Assembly: GCA_003480165.1 (NCBI GenBank)
Contig: QUIQ01000004.1
Coordinates: 71,756 to 135,755 of the forward strand
Length of the DNA stretch: 64,000 nucleotides
Direction: 5' to 3'
DNA from: Firmicutes bacterium AM41-11
GTDB lineage: Bacteria > Bacillota_I > Bacilli_A > Erysipelotrichales > Erysipelotrichaceae
The position numbers and the translations under genes were made by a program. Below, one piece after another: positions 17,604 to 27,206 of the stretch; the stretch's first letter is position 1; every line of letters starts with the position of its first letter. The notes below the pieces were generated by a model. That model searched no databases. It saw only the letters and a program-made list of their open reading frames with translations, and was not told the DNA's origin.

Positions 17604-18506
17604 ATGAGTATATTAGGTATAGGACAATCGGTTTATGACATCTATTTTGTCGTAGATGGATTGCCAATGAATGCAAAAAAACGCGTTCGTTCAAGTCGAA
17701 AATGTATGGGAGGACCTGCGAGTTGTGCGATGTATCTCTGTGGTAAATGGGGCGCCCAGGTCTCTATTTGTACACGTATTGGAAAGGATGCCTTTGGTCA
17801 GAAAATAGAAAATACGTTAAAAAGTGTAAATGTGTGTACAGATTATATGTTTATCGATGAGAATGATTCTACATCCATCAGTGGGATTCTTGTGGATCAA
17901 AAAAATGGTAATCGATCCATTTTGAATATCCCTATGAATTATCTTCCGCCTTTTCCAAAAAAATTACCAGAATCTTGCGATGTGCTGTTCTTTGATGGGC
18001 ATGAAATGGAATTGTCTTTATTTGCGTATCAAAAATATCCGCAAGCCATAACGATTTTTGATGGAGATAAATATAAACCTGAAACACTTCTGTTATTGAA
18101 ACAGGTTGATTATTTGATTTGTTCGGTAGAATTTGCCCAAGAGATTACTGGCCATACTATGAATGAGGATACGTATCAAGAATTGTGTGCTATCAATTCG
18201 CATCATGTCATTCTTACAATGGGAGATCAAGGTTGTATGTATCAAAATCGTATTTACCCAGCTTATCCAGCAAAGGTAGTGGATACAACCGGGGCAGGGG
18301 ATGTCTTCCATGGGGCTTTTGCCTTTGGATTAGATCAGCACTGGGATATTGAAAAAACAATTCATGTAGCAAGTGCTGCCAGTTCCTTATGTTGTGAAGG
18401 TCTTGGTGGTGTAGTAAGTGTGCCTGATTTAGATGATGTTTTTATGCGTATGCAAATGAATTGTGAATTTTATAACAAAACTTGTGAAAATTTTGACAAT
18501 AAGTGA
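17604..18506 (+). CDS. PfkB/ribokinase-family sugar kinase
   Basis: A carbohydrate or nucleoside kinase of the PfkB family; the substrate cannot be read from sequence. The first signature GGPASCAMYLCGKWG is near residue 36, and the second signature DTTGAGDVFHGAFAFGL, with the catalytic Asp in GAGD, is near residue 225. Family proteins usually begin as MSILGIGQ does here, which favours the ATG at 17604 (about 300 residues). An in-frame ATG at 17571 has an AGAGGA site and would add 11 residues. The 3' end of the gene holds the thl promoter and a Rex-like operator. Confidence 0.85.
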   Translation: MSILGIGQSVYDIYFVVDGLPMNAKKRVRSSRKCMGGPASCAMYLCGKWGAQVSICTRIGKDAFGQKIENTLKSVNVCTDYMFIDENDSTSISGILVDQKNGNRSILNIPMNYLPPFPKKLPESCDVLFFDGHEMELSLFAYQKYPQAITIFDGDKYKPETLLLLKQVDYLICSVEFAQEITGHTMNEDTYQELCAINSHHVILTMGDQGCMYQNRIYPAYPAKVVDTTGAGDVFHGAFAFGLDQHWDIEKTIHVASAASSLCCEGLGGVVSVPDLDDVFMRMQMNCEFYNKTCENFDNK

Positions 18507-18521
18507 ACGCTGTGGTAATTT
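18482..18521 (+). promoter_or_regulatory. thl promoter overlapped by a Rex-like operator
   Basis: TTGTGAAAATTTTGACAA (18482-18499) is an 18-bp near-palindrome of the Rex type. It overlaps a -35 TTGACA (18493-18498); a 17-base spacer and an extended -10 TGGTAATTT (18513-18521) follow. Rex represses at low NADH/NAD+, so binding here would block polymerase. The site lies inside the end of the upstream kinase gene. Confidence 0.6.
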
Positions 18522-18562
18522 AGTTTTGTGAAAGAATGATTATATAAAATCATGGAGGTCTT

Positions 18563-19786
18563 ATGGAAACAAAAGAAGTTGTTATTGTAAGTGCTTGCCG
18601 TACTGCAATTGGTAAATTCTGCGGAGAATTTAAAAATGTATCTGCACGTGATTTAGCAATCGAAGTCGGAAAAGAAGCCATCAAACGTGCTGGTGTAGAT
18701 GCCAAGGACGTTGATGAAATTGTTATGGGTGAAGTTTACCAAGGTATGCAAGGTTCTTTACCTGCTCGTCAAGTTTCAATGCGTATTGGAATGAGCGTAG
18801 AATCAAATGCAGTTGTAGTTAACCAAAACTGTGCATCTGGTATGCGTGCATTGGAAATCGCTTGTAACGACATCCAATTAGGAAAAACAGATATTGGATT
18901 AGTTGTTGGAACAGAAAACATGACGCAAGTTCCTTTCTTACTACCAAAAGCTCGTATGGGATATCGTATGGGAAGTATTCCTGAAGAAGGTGCTGCTCCT
19001 ATGTATGATGCTTTATTGCATGATGCTTTATACGATGAATTAAGTGGTGGACACATGGGTTCAACAGCTGATAATGTTGCGAAATTGTACAACATTACAC
19101 GTGAAGAATGTGATGAATTAGCTGTTATGTCTCATAAACGTGCTTGTGCTGCTACGGATGCAGGTAAATTTAAAGATGAAATCATTCCTATCGTAGAACA
19201 TACACGTAAAGGTGATATTGTTCATGATACAGATGAACATATGATTCGTGACTGCAACTTAGAAACTATTTCTAAATTACGTACAGTATTCAACAAAGAT
19301 GGTGTTACAACAGCTGCCAATGCTTCTGGTATTAATGATGCCGCTGCTGCTGTTATCGTAATGTCTTTGGATAAAGCAAAAGAATTAGGTATTAAACCTA
19401 TGGCTAAAATGCTTTATATGTGTGGTAAAGGTGTTGAACCTAAATATATGGGTCTTGGACCTGCAGTAGCAATCCCTGAATGCTTGGATCGTGCTGGTGT
19501 TAAATTTGATGATGTAGATTACTGGGAAGTAAACGAAGCGTTCGCTGCACAATTTATTGGTGTTGAACGTAAGTTAAAAGAAGATCATGGTTACATCGTT
19601 GATCGTAACAAAACGAACTTAAATGGTTCTGGTATCTCTTTAGGTCACCCAGTTGGATGTAGTGCATTACGTATCATCGTTACAATGTTATATGAAATGC
19701 AAAGACAAGATGCAAAAATTGGTTGTGCATCACTTTGTGTTGGTGGTGGACCTGCTATGGCTTCACTTTGGACACGTGAATTTTAA
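18563..19786 (+). CDS. thl: Acetyl-CoA C-acetyltransferase (thiolase)
   Basis: Condenses two acetyl-CoA to acetoacetyl-CoA, the first step of butyrate formation. The acyl-accepting Cys is C90 in NQNCASGM; H362 in GHPVGCSA and C392 in CVGGGPAM complete the active site. At 407 residues it is slightly longer than the common 392-395. TGGAGG precedes the ATG. Like the following genes, it uses a narrow codon set (GCT, GGT, GTT, CGT), which suggests high expression. A dedicated promoter separates it from the upstream kinase. Confidence 0.95.
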   Translation: METKEVVIVSACRTAIGKFCGEFKNVSARDLAIEVGKEAIKRAGVDAKDVDEIVMGEVYQGMQGSLPARQVSMRIGMSVESNAVVVNQNCASGMRALEIACNDIQLGKTDIGLVVGTENMTQVPFLLPKARMGYRMGSIPEEGAAPMYDALLHDALYDELSGGHMGSTADNVAKLYNITREECDELAVMSHKRACAATDAGKFKDEIIPIVEHTRKGDIVHDTDEHMIRDCNLETISKLRTVFNKDGVTTAANASGINDAAAAVIVMSLDKAKELGIKPMAKMLYMCGKGVEPKYMGLGPAVAIPECLDRAGVKFDDVDYWEVNEAFAAQFIGVERKLKEDHGYIVDRNKTNLNGSGISLGHPVGCSALRIIVTMLYEMQRQDAKIGCASLCVGGGPAMASLWTREF

Positions 19787-19829
19787 GCCTTTGTGAAAAA
19801 AAAATTGTGAAAAAAGATTAAACGTTAAC

Positions 19830-19881
19830 TTGTAAAAACTTTCACAATATATTTGACGGTTGGTTTATTTGTGTATAGAAT
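19830..19881 (+). promoter_or_regulatory. bcd promoter with an upstream Rex-like operator
   Basis: TTGTAAAAACTTTCACAA (19830-19847) is a palindrome with one mismatch and fits the Rex operator form TTGTGAAA-N2-TTTCACAA. Five bases on comes -35 TTGACG (19853-19858), a 17-base spacer and -10 TAGAAT (19876-19881). Two further TTGTGAAA half-sites lie just upstream (19791 and 19805), in direct orientation. Confidence 0.7.
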
Positions 19882-19952
19882 AACAAATGTATGAATTAGC
19901 ATTTCATGCATGAACTTGAAGTTGAATAAGAAGGAAAGGAGAACTTCAATTT

Positions 19953-21092
19953 ATGGATTTCAATTTTACACCACAACAAGAAATGATGCAGACTTTGTTC
20001 AGAGAAGTTGCGAATGGTGAAGTAAAAGAAAACGCAGCTGATGTTGATGAACAAGAAAGATTTCCAAAAGAATCTGTAGAAGTAATGCGTCAAGCAAAAA
20101 TGCTAGGTATTCCATATTCTCGCGAATATGGTGGAGCTGGTGCTGATTACTTAAGCTATGTATTAGCTGTAGAAGAATTAGCAAAAACATGTGCTACAAC
20201 ATCGGTTGTATTAAGTGCACACACTTCTTTGTGTACTTGGCCAATCAGTGCATTTGGTAGCGAAGAAATTAAAAACAAATATTTACCTGACTTATGTTCT
20301 GGTAAAAAATTAGGAGCATTTGGTTTAACTGAACCTAATGCAGGTACTGATGCTGCTGGTCAACAAACGACTGCAGTATTAGAAGGTGACCATTACGTAT
20401 TAAATGGTACTAAGATCTTTATTACAAATGCTGGAGAAGCTGATATCTATGTTATCTTTGCGATGACAGATAAGACAAAAGGTACTCATGGTATCTCTGC
20501 ATTCGTAGTTGAAAAAGGATGGGAAGGATTCACTTTCGGTCTTCATGAAAAGAAATTAGGTATTCGTGGTTCAGCTACTCGTGAATTAATTTTCAATAAT
20601 GTTAAAGTACCTAAGGAAAACTTATTAGGAAAAGAAGGAAAAGGTTTCAGCATTGCCATGCAAACACTTGATGGTGGACGTATTGGTATCGCAGCACAAG
20701 CTGTAGGTATTGCTCAAGGTGCTCTTGATGAAGCTGTTCCTTATGTAAAACAACGTAAACAATTTGGTCGTCCAATTGCTAAGTTCCAAAACACTCAATT
20801 CCAATTAGCTGACATGCAAACAAAAGTTGATGCTGCTCGTTTATTGGTTTATAGAGCTGCTATGGCTAAAGAAGAAGGTAAACCTTATACAGTATTAGCT
20901 GCAGAAGCAAAATTATTTGCTGCTGAAACAGCTATGGAAGTTACAACGAAAGCCATCCAATTATTAGGTGGATATGGTTATACTCGTGACTTACCTGTAG
21001 AAAGAATGTTTAGAGATGCTAAGATCACTGAAATCTACGAAGGTACTTCAGAAGTACAACGTATGGTAATCTCAGGATCTATGTTGCGATAA
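19953..21092 (+). CDS. bcd: Butyryl-CoA dehydrogenase (short-chain acyl-CoA dehydrogenase)
   Basis: Reduces crotonyl-CoA to butyryl-CoA with electrons from EtfAB; contains FAD. The acyl-CoA dehydrogenase signatures AFGLTEPNAGTDA and QLLGGYGYTRDLPVERMFRD (in part) are clear. The catalytic Glu is E363 in IYEGTSEVQRM. The 379 residues are standard. It leads the bcd-etfB-etfA-hbd block behind its own promoter with a leader of about 65 bases. Specificity for C4 rests on the gene context. Confidence 0.95.
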   Translation: MDFNFTPQQEMMQTLFREVANGEVKENAADVDEQERFPKESVEVMRQAKMLGIPYSREYGGAGADYLSYVLAVEELAKTCATTSVVLSAHTSLCTWPISAFGSEEIKNKYLPDLCSGKKLGAFGLTEPNAGTDAAGQQTTAVLEGDHYVLNGTKIFITNAGEADIYVIFAMTDKTKGTHGISAFVVEKGWEGFTFGLHEKKLGIRGSATRELIFNNVKVPKENLLGKEGKGFSIAMQTLDGGRIGIAAQAVGIAQGALDEAVPYVKQRKQFGRPIAKFQNTQFQLADMQTKVDAARLLVYRAAMAKEEGKPYTVLAAEAKLFAAETAMEVTTKAIQLLGGYGYTRDLPVERMFRDAKITEIYEGTSEVQRMVISGSMLR

Positions 21093-21112
21093 GAAAGGAT
21101 TGAGGAAAGAAT

Positions 21113-21907
21113 ATGAAAGTCGTTGTTCTAGAAAAACAAGTTCCCGATTCAACTGAGATCACAGTTGACAAAAAAACTGGTGCGTTAGTTCGTGACGGTG
21201 TTCCTGCAATTACTAACCCAGATGATTTAGCTGGTTTGGAAGCTGCATTGGAGTTAAAAGATAAGAACCCTGATACAGAAGTTGTTGTAATGACAATGGG
21301 ATTACCTAAAGCAAGCGAAATGTTAAAACAAGGTATTGCTATGGGTGCTGACAAAGGTGTTTTATTAACAGACCGTGTATTAGGTGGATCTGATACATGT
21401 GCTACTAGTATCGCCTTAGCTGCTGCTTTGAAAAAAGTTGGATTTGACTTAGTTATCGCTGGTCGTCAAGCTATCGATGGTGATACAGCTCAAGTTGGTC
21501 CTCAAACAGCAGAACGTTTGGATATCCCTCAAATTACATATGTTGATGAAATCATCGATGTAAAAGAAGATTCAATCACAGTTAAGAGATCATTAGAAGA
21601 TGTTGAACAAATCGTAACTGCTAAGTTACCTTGTGTTATCACAACATTATCTGAAATGAACACACCTCGTTATATGCAATGTGATAACATTGTTGATTTG
21701 TGTAAAGAAGACAAGATTGAAGTATTAACAAATGCAGAATTAGGTATTGATCCAGCTACAGTTGGATTCAAAGGTTCACCTACATCTGTAAAAACTACTT
21801 TCACAAAAGATGTTACTGATGAAACAGAAACATTTACATTGTCTGAGCAGGAAACTGCAGATATGATTGCTAAAACTTTGAAAGAAAAGCAAATCATTAC
21901 GAAGTAG
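21113..21907 (+). CDS. etfB: Electron transfer flavoprotein subunit beta
   Basis: The smaller subunit of the Bcd partner flavoprotein. MKVVVLEKQVPD at the N-terminus and the VIAGRQAIDGDTAQVGPQ segment are family signatures. The 264 residues match the EtfB proteins found beside bcd in anaerobic butyrate producers, where Bcd/EtfAB complexes bifurcate electrons from NADH to crotonyl-CoA and ferredoxin. Whether this one bifurcates is inferred from context. Confidence 0.94.
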   Translation: MKVVVLEKQVPDSTEITVDKKTGALVRDGVPAITNPDDLAGLEAALELKDKNPDTEVVVMTMGLPKASEMLKQGIAMGADKGVLLTDRVLGGSDTCATSIALAAALKKVGFDLVIAGRQAIDGDTAQVGPQTAERLDIPQITYVDEIIDVKEDSITVKRSLEDVEQIVTAKLPCVITTLSEMNTPRYMQCDNIVDLCKEDKIEVLTNAELGIDPATVGFKGSPTSVKTTFTKDVTDETETFTLSEQETADMIAKTLKEKQIITK

Positions 21908-21920
21908 GAGGGAAAGAGAA

Positions 21921-22952
21921 ATGGCTAGATTTGAAGAATATAAAGATATCTTCGTTTTCGTTGAACAAGAAAATGGAAATATAGCAGAAGTAAGTTATGA
22001 ACTTATTTCTGAAGCAAGAAAACTGGTTGCTTCTATTCCTGAATTCGGATACAAAGTAGTTGGTGTATTGCTTGGAGAAAATGTAAAAGACAAAGCCCAA
22101 GAAGTAATCGCTCATGGTGCTGACAAAGTAATCGTTGTAGATGATGCTTTGTTAAAAGATTATTCAACTCAATTTTATGCTGATGCATTAACACAAGTTG
22201 TAAATGCTTATAAACCAGATGCAATGTTAACTGGTGCCACTCCATTAGGACGTGACTTAGCACCACGTGTTGCTGCTCGTTTAAATGTTGGTTTAACTGC
22301 TGATGCAACTAAGATTGAAGTCGATTTAGATTACGCAAAAGAAAATGGTGAATCATTGTTAGACGTTACTCGTCCTACATTCGGTGGTAACTTATTCGGT
22401 ACTATCGTTTGTAAAGACACTCGTCCACAAATGGCTACTATTCGACCAAAAGTATTTGAATTAGCTCCTACTGATGAAAGTCGTACTGGAGAAGTTGAAA
22501 CTTTTGAACCAAAATGGACAACTACAGATCCTCAAGTATTTGTAGAAAAAGTTATTGAAAAAGTAAAAGCTGATGTAGATATCACAAAAGCTGACATCTT
22601 AGTTGGTGCTGGACGTGGAGCTGAAAACTGTTTAGACGTTGTTCAAAAAGTTGCTGACGAATTAGGTGGAGTTGTATGTTGTACACGTGCCGTTGTAGAA
22701 GACGGATACATGGACAAAGCTCGCCAAGTTGGTCAAACTGGTAAAACTGTTCGTCCTTCACTTTATATCGCTTGTGGTATTTCAGGAGCTGTTCAACACT
22801 GTGCTGGTATGGATAAATCAGATTTGATTATCTCTATTAACCGTGACCCTCAAGCTGAAATCTTCACAATCTCTAACATGGGATTTGTAGGCGATGTACA
22901 AAAAGTATTACCTTTATTAGTTGAATCAATTAAAGCTGCTAAAGCTGAATAA
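21921..22952 (+). CDS. etfA: Electron transfer flavoprotein subunit alpha
   Basis: The large Etf subunit, which binds FAD through its C-terminal domain: [36 protein letters not shown] (in part), and [11 protein letters not shown]. At 343 residues it is of normal length and lacks an N-terminal ferredoxin domain. It sits 13 bases after etfB with a GGAGGG site. With EtfB it passes electrons to Bcd. Confidence 0.94.
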   Translation: MARFEEYKDIFVFVEQENGNIAEVSYELISEARKLVASIPEFGYKVVGVLLGENVKDKAQEVIAHGADKVIVVDDALLKDYSTQFYADALTQVVNAYKPDAMLTGATPLGRDLAPRVAARLNVGLTADATKIEVDLDYAKENGESLLDVTRPTFGGNLFGTIVCKDTRPQMATIRPKVFELAPTDESRTGEVETFEPKWTTTDPQVFVEKVIEKVKADVDITKADILVGAGRGAENCLDVVQKVADELGGVVCCTRAVVEDGYMDKARQVGQTGKTVRPSLYIACGISGAVQHCAGMDKSDLIISINRDPQAEIFTISNMGFVGDVQKVLPLLVESIKAAKAE

Positions 22953-22971
22953 TAAACAAGGAGAATTGAAC

Positions 22972-23811
22972 ATGAGTAAAATTGGTGTTGTTGGTGCCGG
23001 AACAATGGGGCAAGGAATTGCTCAAGCTTTCGCACAAGCAGGAAATCAAGTGACTGTATGTGACATTAAAATTGAATGGGCACAAGGTGGAATTGATAAA
23101 ATTGGTGCTAAATTAGACAAATTAGTATCACGTGGAAAAGTTGAAGAAGCTGCTGCTAACGAAGTTAAAGGAAACTTAAAAGCAGGTGAATATGCTGATT
23201 TAGCTGATGCAGATTACATTGTTGAAGCTGTATTGGAAAAAGTTGAAGTTAAACAAGAATTGTTCAAAACATTAGATGAAATCTGTAAAGATAGCACAAT
23301 CTTCTGTACAAATACTTCTTCTTTATCTGTTACGGAAATCGCAAACGGAATTAAACACGAAGTAATTGGTATGCATTTCTTTAACCCAGCTGATCGTATG
23401 AAATTAATCGAAGTAATCCGTGGTGGAGCTACTAAAGATGAAACAAACGCAAACATTGTTGAGTTATCAAAATCTATCGGAAAAACTCCTGTAGAAGTTA
23501 ATGAAGCTCCTGGATTTGTTGTTAACCGTATTTTGGTTCCTATGATCAATGAAGCTGCATTCATCCTTCAAGAAGGTGTTGCTTCAGCTGAAGACATTGA
23601 TACGGCAATGAAATTAGGTGCTAACCATCCTATGGGACCTCTTGCTTTAGGTGACTTTATAGGATTAGACATCGTATTAGCTGTTATGAATGTTCTTTAC
23701 ACTGAAACTGGTGATTCTAAATACCGTCCATGTACTTTATTAAAGAAAATGGTTCGTGCTGGTAAATTAGGTTGTAAGACTGGTGTAGGTTTCTACGATT
23801 ATTCTAAATAA
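22972..23811 (+). CDS. hbd: 3-hydroxybutyryl-CoA dehydrogenase
   Basis: Reduces acetoacetyl-CoA to 3-hydroxybutyryl-CoA with NAD(P)H. The Rossmann motif [20 protein letters not shown] opens the protein (residues 4-23). The catalytic His lies in [17 protein letters not shown], and the C-terminal domain has [11 protein letters not shown]. The 279 residues are usual. The ATG at 22972 follows AAGGAG. A strong hairpin with a T tract follows the gene. Confidence 0.95.
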   Translation: MSKIGVVGAGTMGQGIAQAFAQAGNQVTVCDIKIEWAQGGIDKIGAKLDKLVSRGKVEEAAANEVKGNLKAGEYADLADADYIVEAVLEKVEVKQELFKTLDEICKDSTIFCTNTSSLSVTEIANGIKHEVIGMHFFNPADRMKLIEVIRGGATKDETNANIVELSKSIGKTPVEVNEAPGFVVNRILVPMINEAAFILQEGVASAEDIDTAMKLGANHPMGPLALGDFIGLDIVLAVMNVLYTETGDSKYRPCTLLKKMVRAGKLGCKTGVGFYDYSK

Positions 23812-23824
23812 GGTTTAGACATCG

Positions 23825-23861
23825 AGAAGTGGAACATTAGAAGTGTTTCACTTCTTTTTTT
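23825..23861 (+). terminator. terminator-like hairpin between hbd and crt
   Basis: A 12-bp stem (AGAAGTGGAACA with TGTTTCACTTCT) around a seven-base loop and seven T. The crt ribosome binding site starts right after the T run, so crt must rely on read-through or processing. Confidence 0.8.
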
Positions 23862-23878
23862 AAAGGAAAGGTAAAACT

Positions 23879-24658
23879 ATGGAAAACGTATTATTAGAAA
23901 AACAAGGACACGTTAGTATTATTACAATTAACCGTCCAAAAGCATTAAACGCTTTAGCTACAGAAGTTCTTAAAGATTTAGAAGCAGTAGTAAAAACAGT
24001 TGAAGCAGATAAAGATACTTATGTTGCTGTTATTACTGGTGCTGGTGATAAATCCTTTGTTGCCGGAGCTGACATTGTCGAAATGAAAGACAAAGACGTT
24101 GCTCAAGCAAAAGAATATTCTGCTTATGGTAACCAAATTTTCAGAGCTATCGAACAATTACATTGTCCAGTTATCGCTGCTGTAAATGGATTTGCTTTAG
24201 GTGGCGGATGTGAATTGTCTCTATCTTGTGATATCCGTATTGCTAGTGAAAATGCTGTATTCGGACAACCAGAAGTTGGATTAGGTATTACTCCAGGATT
24301 TGGTGGTACACAACGTTTAGCTCGTACAGTTGGTGTTGGTTTTGCTAAAGAAATGATTTACACTGCTCGTAATATTAAAGCAGATAAGGCTTTAGCTATT
24401 GGTTTAGTTAATAAAGTCGTTCCTCAAGAAGAATTAATGCCTACAGTTTTAAAGATGGCAAATGGTATTGCGAAGAATGCTCCAATTGCTGTTGCTCAAT
24501 CTAAGAAGGCAATCAACAATGGTTTACAATTAGACATCGATGGTGGTGTGGCAGAAGAAGTAAAAGACTTCGCTGAATGCTTCAATACCGAAGATCAAAA
24601 ATATGGTATGGAATGCTTTGTAAACCGTGTAAAAGAAAAAGAATTTAAAAATAAATAA
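23879..24658 (+). CDS. crt: Enoyl-CoA hydratase (crotonase)
   Basis: Dehydrates 3-hydroxybutyryl-CoA to crotonyl-CoA. The crotonase fold is clear: the oxyanion-hole segments KSFVAGADI and GFALGGGCELSL, and catalytic glutamates E112 (GGGCE) and E132 (GQPEVGLG). The 259 residues are typical. It lies between two intrinsic terminator-like hairpins with no promoter space upstream, so its level is probably set by read-through from hbd. Confidence 0.95.
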   Translation: MENVLLEKQGHVSIITINRPKALNALATEVLKDLEAVVKTVEADKDTYVAVITGAGDKSFVAGADIVEMKDKDVAQAKEYSAYGNQIFRAIEQLHCPVIAAVNGFALGGGCELSLSCDIRIASENAVFGQPEVGLGITPGFGGTQRLARTVGVGFAKEMIYTARNIKADKALAIGLVNKVVPQEELMPTVLKMANGIAKNAPIAVAQSKKAINNGLQLDIDGGVAEEVKDFAECFNTEDQKYGMECFVNRVKEKEFKNK

Positions 24659-24664
24659 CATTGA

Positions 24665-24696
24665 AAAATCGTCTTGGTTTTCCAGGACGATTTTTT
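24665..24696 (+). terminator. terminator-like hairpin between crt and the CoA-transferase
   Basis: A 13-bp stem, AAAATCGTCTTGG with CCAGGACGATTTT, around TTTT, with a six-T run. The next gene's AAAGGATG site begins three bases later. Confidence 0.85.
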
Positions 24697-24712
24697 AGAA
24701 AGGATGATACAT

Positions 24713-26065
24713 ATGGATTATTCAAAAGAATATCAATCAAAATTATGTTCTGCGCAAGAAGCTGTGGCAGATATCAAAAGTGGTGATTGGGTAGATTATG
24801 GTTTCTGTACCGGTACACCTGTTGTTTTAGATGCTGCTTTAGCGCAAAGAATGCCTTCCTTAGAGAATGTGAATATTCGTGGAGCTATTCTTATGCAAGT
24901 GCCAGAAATCTTTAAAATCGAATCTCCAGAAAAACACTTTACTTGGAATTCTTGGCATATGTCTGGTATCGAAAGACGTGCCATTAAACAAGGTTTTGTT
25001 TACTATAGTCCTATTCGTTTCTCAGAACTTCCACGCTACTATCGTGAAAATGTTGCTGACATCGATGTAGCTTTATTCCAAGTTGCTCCAATGGATCAAT
25101 TTGGCTATTTTAACTTTGGTCCAAATGCGACATATATGGCTGATATGTGTACGCGTGCTAAGAAAATTGTTGTCGAAGTGAATGAAAATATGCCACGTAC
25201 TTTAGGTGGTTTCAGTGATTCTATCCATATTTCTCAAGTGGACTGCATCGTTGAAGGAAACAATGATCCAATTAATGAAATGCCTGCAGGTGGTCCAGCT
25301 ACTGAAGTTGATCAAAAGGTAGCCGAATTAATTGTAAATGAAATTCCTGATGGCGCTTGTTTACAATTAGGTATTGGTGGAATGCCAAATGCGGTTGGTT
25401 CTTTAATCGCAAAATCGGATTTAAAACATTTAGGTATTCATACTGAAATGTATGTTGATGCTTTTGTTGATATCGCAAAGGCTGGTAAAATTGATGGATC
25501 GCATAAAAACTTTGATAAGGGTCGTCAAACATTTGCCTTTGGTGCAGGTACAAAGAAATTATATGATTACATCAATGATAACCCAGAATGTATGTCAGCT
25601 CCGGTTGATTATGTAAACGATATTCATCGTATTTCTTGTTTAGATAATTTCATCTCTATTAATAATACGGTTGATATTGATTTGTTTGGTCAAGTTAGTG
25701 CGGAAACCAGTGGTATTAAACAAATCAGTGGTGCTGGTGGACAATTAGACTTTGTCATGGGTGCATATTTATCGAAGGGTGGTAAGAGCTTTATTTGTTG
25801 TTCTTCTACTTTTAAAGGTAAAGATGGTACTGTACAATCGCGTATTTTACCAACCTTACATCCAGGTTCTGCCGTAACCGATACACGTGCAAATACACAT
25901 TATGTTGTTACCGAATATGGAATGGTTAACTTAAAAGGTTTAAGTACTTGGCAAAGAGCGGAAGCACTTATCAGTATTGCTCATCCACAATTCCAACAAC
26001 AATTGATTGATGAAGCCGAAAAGATGCATATCTGGAATGCGGCTAATGCTCATTTAAATTTCTAA
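24713..26065 (+). CDS. but: Butyryl-CoA:acetate CoA-transferase-like protein
   Basis: A family I CoA-transferase of the acetyl-CoA hydrolase/4-hydroxybutyrate CoA-transferase group. The likely catalytic Glu is E245 in [19 protein letters not shown] and the glycine-rich SGAGGQLDF are the group's signatures. The 450 residues match butyryl-CoA:acetate CoA-transferases, and its place after thl-bcd-etf-hbd-crt supports release of butyrate with formation of acetyl-CoA. Other acyl acceptors cannot be excluded. The ATG at 24713 fits AAAGGATG; earlier in-frame ATGs are too close to or before that site. Confidence 0.88.
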   Translation: MDYSKEYQSKLCSAQEAVADIKSGDWVDYGFCTGTPVVLDAALAQRMPSLENVNIRGAILMQVPEIFKIESPEKHFTWNSWHMSGIERRAIKQGFVYYSPIRFSELPRYYRENVADIDVALFQVAPMDQFGYFNFGPNATYMADMCTRAKKIVVEVNENMPRTLGGFSDSIHISQVDCIVEGNNDPINEMPAGGPATEVDQKVAELIVNEIPDGACLQLGIGGMPNAVGSLIAKSDLKHLGIHTEMYVDAFVDIAKAGKIDGSHKNFDKGRQTFAFGAGTKKLYDYINDNPECMSAPVDYVNDIHRISCLDNFISINNTVDIDLFGQVSAETSGIKQISGAGGQLDFVMGAYLSKGGKSFICCSSTFKGKDGTVQSRILPTLHPGSAVTDTRANTHYVVTEYGMVNLKGLSTWQRAEALISIAHPQFQQQLIDEAEKMHIWNAANAHLNF

Positions 26066-26093
26066 AATTCTATCGCAAAGATAGAATTTTTTT
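26064..26093 (+). terminator. terminator after the CoA-transferase
   Basis: AAAATTCTATC pairs with GATAGAATTTT around GCAAA, then more T. The stem overlaps the stop codon. Confidence 0.8.
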
Positions 26094-26146
26094 CACTTAT
26101 TTCGAAGTTTTAATTGTGATATGATGTTAGTAAAAGGAGGACGTTT

Positions 26147-27181
26147 ATGCTTTATTTTCGTAATGATTATCAAGTTTCCTGTATTCCAGAAATTAATGAG
26201 GCTTTTTCTTCGTTAAATAATCAAATTTATGAACCTTACGGTACGGACTCAATTACTGAACACGCAAAAGAAATTTTAAAAAGCAAAATGAAAGATCATG
26301 ATGTTGACATTCAGTTTGTATATGGAGGCACAATTGCGAATATCACAATGATTCGCTCTCTTTTAGCTTCTTATGAAGGTATTATTGCTTGTAAGACAGG
26401 TCATATTGTTATGCATGAGACCGGTTCCATCGAAGCTACGGGGCATAAAATTATTGTTGTCGACGACTGTGATGGAAAAGTTACAGCAGATGCAGTTCAA
26501 AAGGTAGTGAACCAACATCAGATTTCTTTTGAGCATATGGTATTTCCTAAAGCAGTTTATATTTCCAATGCAACTGAACTCGGCACAATTTATTCCGAAG
26601 ATGAACTTCATGCCTTACACGATAAATGTAAGGAATTAGGTTTATACCTTATTTTAGATGGAGAGAGATTAGGCGCTGCTCTAATGTCTGGAGTTGGATA
26701 TACATTAAATGATATTGCAGCATGTTGTGATATGTTTACCATCGGAGGCACAAAGAATGGAGCTCTATTTGGTACAGCTATTGTCATTACCAATCCAGAT
26801 CTTCGTGATAAGTTCCGCTATGTTATGAAGCAGTCAGGAGCTTTAATGGCTAAGAGTTGGTTAATTGCTTTACAATTCATTGCCTTATTTGAAAATGATG
26901 CTTTCTATAAAAATGCTAAGAAAGCCAATGAGTTTGCTTTGCAGATTCAAAACAGTTTGCATAATCTAGGTTATCCGCTTTTGGTCAAAGGATACACCAA
27001 TCAGGTTTTTCCTGCTTTGACATTGAAACAATATGACTTCTTAAAAGAGTATGTTAGTTTTGAAATATGGGATAAACGTGACGATTATATTATTGTTCGT
27101 TTTGTCACAAGTTTCTCGACAACGCAAGAGGAAGTCAATGAACTTTCGGAATATCTAAAACAAGCTGCTAAGCTAGGATAA
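26147..27181 (+). CDS. ltaE: Low-specificity L-threonine aldolase (PLP-dependent)
   Basis: Cleaves threonine or allo-threonine to glycine and acetaldehyde in the beta-eliminating-lyase family. YGGTIANI, HIVMHETGSIEATGHK, LYLILDGERLGAAL and the PLP-lysine segment GGTKNGALFG are seen. At 344 residues it has normal length. It has its own extended -10 (TGATATGAT, 26117-26125) and an AAAGGAGG site. It stands alone, in front of a convergent operon. The substrate could be another beta-hydroxy amino acid. Confidence 0.87.
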   Translation: MLYFRNDYQVSCIPEINEAFSSLNNQIYEPYGTDSITEHAKEILKSKMKDHDVDIQFVYGGTIANITMIRSLLASYEGIIACKTGHIVMHETGSIEATGHKIIVVDDCDGKVTADAVQKVVNQHQISFEHMVFPKAVYISNATELGTIYSEDELHALHDKCKELGLYLILDGERLGAALMSGVGYTLNDIAACCDMFTIGGTKNGALFGTAIVITNPDLRDKFRYVMKQSGALMAKSWLIALQFIALFENDAFYKNAKKANEFALQIQNSLHNLGYPLLVKGYTNQVFPALTLKQYDFLKEYVSFEIWDKRDDYIIVRFVTSFSTTQEEVNELSEYLKQAAKLG

Positions 27182-27206
27182 AAAAAGAATTCCTTAAAGG
27201 AATTCT
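27181..27206 (-). terminator. terminator of the leftward amidase-phosphatase operon
   Basis: Read leftward, AGAATTCC pairs with GGAATTCT around a five-base loop and is followed by a run of six T (27186-27181). Confidence 0.7.
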
